Shown here: piece by piece, positions 5,515 through 8,058 of the stretch
Numbering within the stretch: the first letter of the stretch is position 1
Layout of the letters: each line of letters begins with the position of its first letter
Assembly: GCA_937900305.1 (NCBI GenBank)
Contig: CALCCV010000649.1
Coordinates: 1 to 8,058, forward strand
Length of the DNA stretch: 8,058 bases
Direction: 5' to 3'
Origin: an uncultured Pseudobdellovibrionaceae bacterium
GTDB taxonomy: Bacteria > Bdellovibrionota > Bdellovibrionia > Bdellovibrionales > Bdellovibrionaceae
Made by a program: the position numbers and the translations under genes
The notes under the pieces: model-generated
The model's input: the letters and a program-made list of their open reading frames with translations, nothing else
What the model was told of the DNA's origin: nothing
The model's database searches: none

Positions 5515-6900
5515 TCAGCGTGAAGCCAATAGCGCTGAAAGCTCATTGCGCAGATCTTTGAGCGCTTCGGTTTCTTGCGGACTGAGATGGCCCAGCAATT
5601 TGTTATTGGCCTCCATCGGATCGTTTTGCAGGTCGAAAAATTGCTCTCTATTGCCCCGCTTGAGAAGTTTATAGCGTTGATTGCGAACGGATCGCTCTGG
5701 ATGATCTTCCCAATTTTGTTGAAAACCATCCGAGTAACTGTATTTACGAACTGGGCGGGCGCTTGCGGACTTCAAGTAAGGAACCAAGCTCACACCATCA
5801 ATCTTGTAACCGTTGGGCAAAACTTTATCGATGTCAATTCCGGCCAGATCAAGAGCCGTTGCATAAATGTCCACACCACCTGCCAGTCCCTCTTCGGCTC
5901 GTCCAGGATTTTCAACGCCAGCGCCAGCTATCAATAGGGGAACGTCTATTGCTCCCTGATAGATGGAACTTTTACCGTGCTTGGGATTGTAAGGAGGCGC
6001 GGTCGCTGAGGCCGGTGTGCCATTGTCGCCAAGTACGATGACTGTGGTGTTAGAGAGGTTCACCGATTTCAACAAACGGCCGATCTCGGTGTCTTCGGCT
6101 TGAAGCATGGCTTCATAGTAGGAGCGATCGGAAGCTCCTGTGGGCGGCAACGAATCGTAGGTGTGAAGATCCTTAGGAGGTTTGTGATAAGGAATGTGCG
6201 GAGCATTGTATGCCAACCACATCAAATAGGGGCGCCGTTCTGCCTTTGCTCGTTCGATAACATGGATGGCGTCATTTGTTTCTTGCGTGGTCAGATAGAC
6301 CTTGGAGTTGCGAAAGTTCCCTTGCTCTAAAATTTTGTAATTGAAATAATCCTTAACAGCACCTCCCGAGGCAGGGCCAATGTGGTAGTCCCAGCCATAA
6401 GTGTTCGGCGCGTGCTCTGCACCGGGGCTGCCGGGATAAGTTAAATGCCACTTGCCCACGCTGGCGAGGAGATAATTCAGTTTGGCGGCTTTAAAGGCTT
6501 TGGGAAGGCCGAAGGCTGATTTCGGAAGTTCCGGGGAATCGGGCTTGATCCAACGGCCGATGCCATTGTTTTTGCGAAAACCATACAGGCCGGTGAAGAG
6601 AGTTGCACGAGTGGGAGAACACTCTTGCTGGACAGTGAAGTTGCTAAAAACGACGCCCTTCTTTTTTAGCTCTGTCAAGTTGGGCAGGGCCGGCGGCGGC
6701 GGCGTCGTCAGGATCCGACCTTCCGTGGTTTTGTAAAACGTGGCGACATCTTTTCCAACATCATCCAAAATGACAATGAGAATGTTGCGATCGGCCGCCG
6801 CTCGTTCCGGTTCCGGTGGGCCAGCCGATGCAGGATCTCCGAGTGAAAGAGTTGGCAAGATGAGCGCCAAGAAATAGATCGCGAGTCGTTTTTGAACCAT
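5515..6900 (-). CDS. Exported Cys-type sulfatase (arylsulfatase family, S1-like)
   Basis: The 461-residue protein hydrolyses sulfate esters, presumably in the periplasm or outside the cell. A signal peptide (about residues 1-26, KRLAIYFLALILPTLSL then ASA) is followed by the metal-binding pair in ILIVILDDVGKD (D46, D47). The sulfatase signature CSPTRATLFTG begins at Cys94; this CxPxR cysteine is the residue converted to formylglycine. Other catalytic-site residues are visible: K150 and H152 in GKWHLTY, H235 in NAPHIPYH, D292 and N293 in LGDNG, and K310 in HGKSS. The C-terminal subdomain with RNQRYKLLKRGNREQFFDL is typical. A PPPP run occurs at 67-70. The start has AAAGGA ten bases upstream. 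The formylglycine-generating enzyme follows on the same strand after 207 bases, so the pair probably acts together. The substrate cannot be told from sequence; carbohydrate or glycosaminoglycan sulfates are one possibility. Intact and confident. Confidence 0.94.
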   Translation of the reverse strand: MVQKRLAIYFLALILPTLSLGDPASAGPPEPERAAADRNILIVILDDVGKDVATFYKTTEGRILTTPPPPALPNLTELKKKGVVFSNFTVQQECSPTRATLFTGLYGFRKNNGIGRWIKPDSPELPKSAFGLPKAFKAAKLNYLLASVGKWHLTYPGSPGAEHAPNTYGWDYHIGPASGGAVKDYFNYKILEQGNFRNSKVYLTTQETNDAIHVIERAKAERRPYLMWLAYNAPHIPYHKPPKDLHTYDSLPPTGASDRSYYEAMLQAEDTEIGRLLKSVNLSNTTVIVLGDNGTPASATAPPYNPKHGKSSIYQGAIDVPLLIAGAGVENPGRAEEGLAGGVDIYATALDLAGIDIDKVLPNGYKIDGVSLVPYLKSASARPVRKYSYSDGFQQNWEDHPERSVRNQRYKLLKRGNREQFFDLQNDPMEANNKLLGHLSPQETEALKDLRNELSALLASR

Positions 6901-7032
6901 TGAGCCAATCCTTTGGTGAGTGAAGTTCGTAACAGTTGGACCTCATGCAATCAGGGGTTTCTGAAATGCAGGTTCAAGAGTATCAACTGAAAGGGATGAT
7001 TGCCAAGACAACGATGCTTTGGTTCACGAAGT

Positions 7033-7704
7033 TTAAAGAATCTGACGCTCAGTCAAGAGCTGATAGGTTGAAGCCAGTGTGGTTCGATCGTCAATGTAGG
7101 ATTCCAAATCTGAAAAGACTCCAGTGATGACTTGCGCCTTTTGGCTAGCCGACATTTCACTGTCCGCGCGCTGAGCCACATTCCAAATGTAATCCAACAG
7201 CACCTGTCCCTTTTGCGCGCGACTGATTTGATTTTGATTTTTCACCCAGGCCACGATGGCTTCCACATCCTCGCGCCCAATCGCTTGACCGTCAAAAATT
7301 TCTTGAGACAGCACCATGCGAATGTCTCGACCCTCATCAACGCTGTTTTGCAAATGATCCAAGTAGGTTTGGTGATCTCCTTGAAAGGTAGCGATGGCCT
7401 CTGGCGTGGCGGTGGATTCCGACACCGAATTGGGAACATTGGCCGTTTGGACTACGGCCTTGGGATTCACACTCGTGCTGGCCTTGAAGGGAGGAAGCGC
7501 TTTTGCTGTTCGCTCTGATTTATTTTGAGACGTTGTCGTGAGAGCTCTCTGGCTCACATGAACATTCTTTTGATGCCGATGAATCAAAAAGACCATGGAG
7601 CCCGCAATCACTGCCAGCAAGACGATCTCGATCGGGCTCAATCTCGCTCTCGGCACTGACCGCGCCAATTGAGTCGGTTTCATTTGCTTTGGCTTCCTTG
7701 TCAT
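7033..7704 (-). CDS. Single-pass membrane protein with periplasmic helical domain, function unknown
   Basis: The 223-residue protein has a basic N-terminal tail (MTRKPKQMKPTQLARS), one membrane segment at about 23-42 (SPIEIVLLAVIAGSMVFLI) and the remainder probably in the periplasm. Residues about 50-105 are a low-complexity Thr/Ser/Ala/Pro linker. Residues about 106-223 are predicted helical with many Asp, Glu, Gln and Arg (HQTYLDHLQNSVDEGRDIRM, then AQKGQVLLDYIWNVAQRADS). The ATG at 7704 is preferred over the TTG at 7737 because ACGGAGC lies at a suitable distance before it. The gene runs toward the sulfatase gene in the same direction, 132 bases upstream, but an operon link is not shown. 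No enzyme motif and no family was recognised. An inner-membrane anchored structural or regulatory role is only a guess. Confidence 0.75.
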   Translation of the reverse strand: MTRKPKQMKPTQLARSVPRARLSPIEIVLLAVIAGSMVFLIHRHQKNVHVSQRALTTTSQNKSERTAKALPPFKASTSVNPKAVVQTANVPNSVSESTATPEAIATFQGDHQTYLDHLQNSVDEGRDIRMVLSQEIFDGQAIGREDVEAIVAWVKNQNQISRAQKGQVLLDYIWNVAQRADSEMSASQKAQVITGVFSDLESYIDDRTTLASTYQLLTERQIL

Positions 7705-8058
7705 TGGGTTTGCTCCGTCTTCTTGATGGAATTGCAAAGGACATTCCGCTGAGGAATTGACTCAAAGTGATGCTCAAAATTAAGGCATCATCTCGCGTTG
7801 GCGCAAAAGGCAGAGAGGGAGATTTCGAACTGTTGCATCTTGAAGCGCAGACCGAGACGGAATGCGAACCCGAGCTGAGGTGGGTGAAATGAGCTGTCGA
7901 ATTTTCAACGAGGCTGACAACTTATTTTGGCGCTGCCAGTTTGGAAATGGGGAAATGCCAGACTCGACTAGCAATGGATTGGCAACAGACCAGTGTTTAA
8001 TCTCTATCCGATACGAATTCGTTCAGATACTCTGTTGGAGACGTGAGTTCGCATTTTC
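7705..8058. other. Non-coding upstream/edge region
   Basis: Both strands of the 354 bases were read and no convincing gene was found. A minus-strand frame at 7780-7974 gives a Ser/Arg-rich peptide without a ribosome binding site and is rejected. The stretch presumably contains the promoter of the membrane-protein gene. Near the right edge the plus strand has GGAG a few bases before GTG AGT, which could be the start of a gene beyond the window; this cannot be settled here. Confidence 0.4.

Noticed and set aside
7780..7974. Minus-strand frame with tRNA-like stretches (GTTCGAAAT near 7836, GTTCGCATT near 7870)
   Set aside because: The T-loop-like words are not flanked by stems that pair, and no anticodon or D arm can be drawn, so neither a tRNA nor a coding gene is supported.

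Overview
The window looks like chromosomal DNA of a Gram-negative bacterium. Several products have export signals or membrane anchors with periplasmic domains: a two-segment sensor kinase, a secreted beta-rich protein, an exported sulfatase and an exported formylglycine-generating enzyme. Shine-Dalgarno sequences are easy to see before most genes. A relative of Bdellovibrio (Bdellovibrionota) is possible, but that is an impression from gene style and base composition only. No tRNA, rRNA, CRISPR array, transposase or integrase was seen.

Region 1 (1-2300, fairly A/T-rich) is rearranged. On the minus strand, the 3' part of an ABC-type solute-binding protein gene overlaps by ATGA the start of a histidine kinase that runs off the left edge. 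The binding-protein gene is broken at about 1525-1547. On the other side of that point lies the 3' part of a SAM-dependent methyltransferase gene on the plus strand. Two unrelated gene tails therefore point away from one junction, each without its 5' part. The next 320 bases hold a near-ideal ribosome binding site with a 14-codon reading frame (minus strand), an inverted repeat, a small hairpin and a possible short coupled frame.

Region 2 (2301-4250, plus strand) holds an intact GNAT acetyltransferase, a gene for a small secreted protein that appears broken by a frameshift at 3459-3487 and is followed by a strong hairpin, and a two-helix membrane protein of 84 residues.

Region 3 (4285-6900, minus strand) is the clearest functional unit: a Cys-type sulfatase with an intact CSPTR motif, followed by a formylglycine-generating enzyme that keeps the catalytic cysteine pair. 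The second enzyme should convert the sulfatase cysteine to formylglycine. Both begin with a signal peptide or signal anchor, so the activation step may occur outside the cytoplasm. The 207-base gap between them contains a direct repeat with 22-bp spacing.

Region 4 (7033-7704, minus strand) is a single-pass membrane protein of unknown function. The last 354 bases show no convincing gene.
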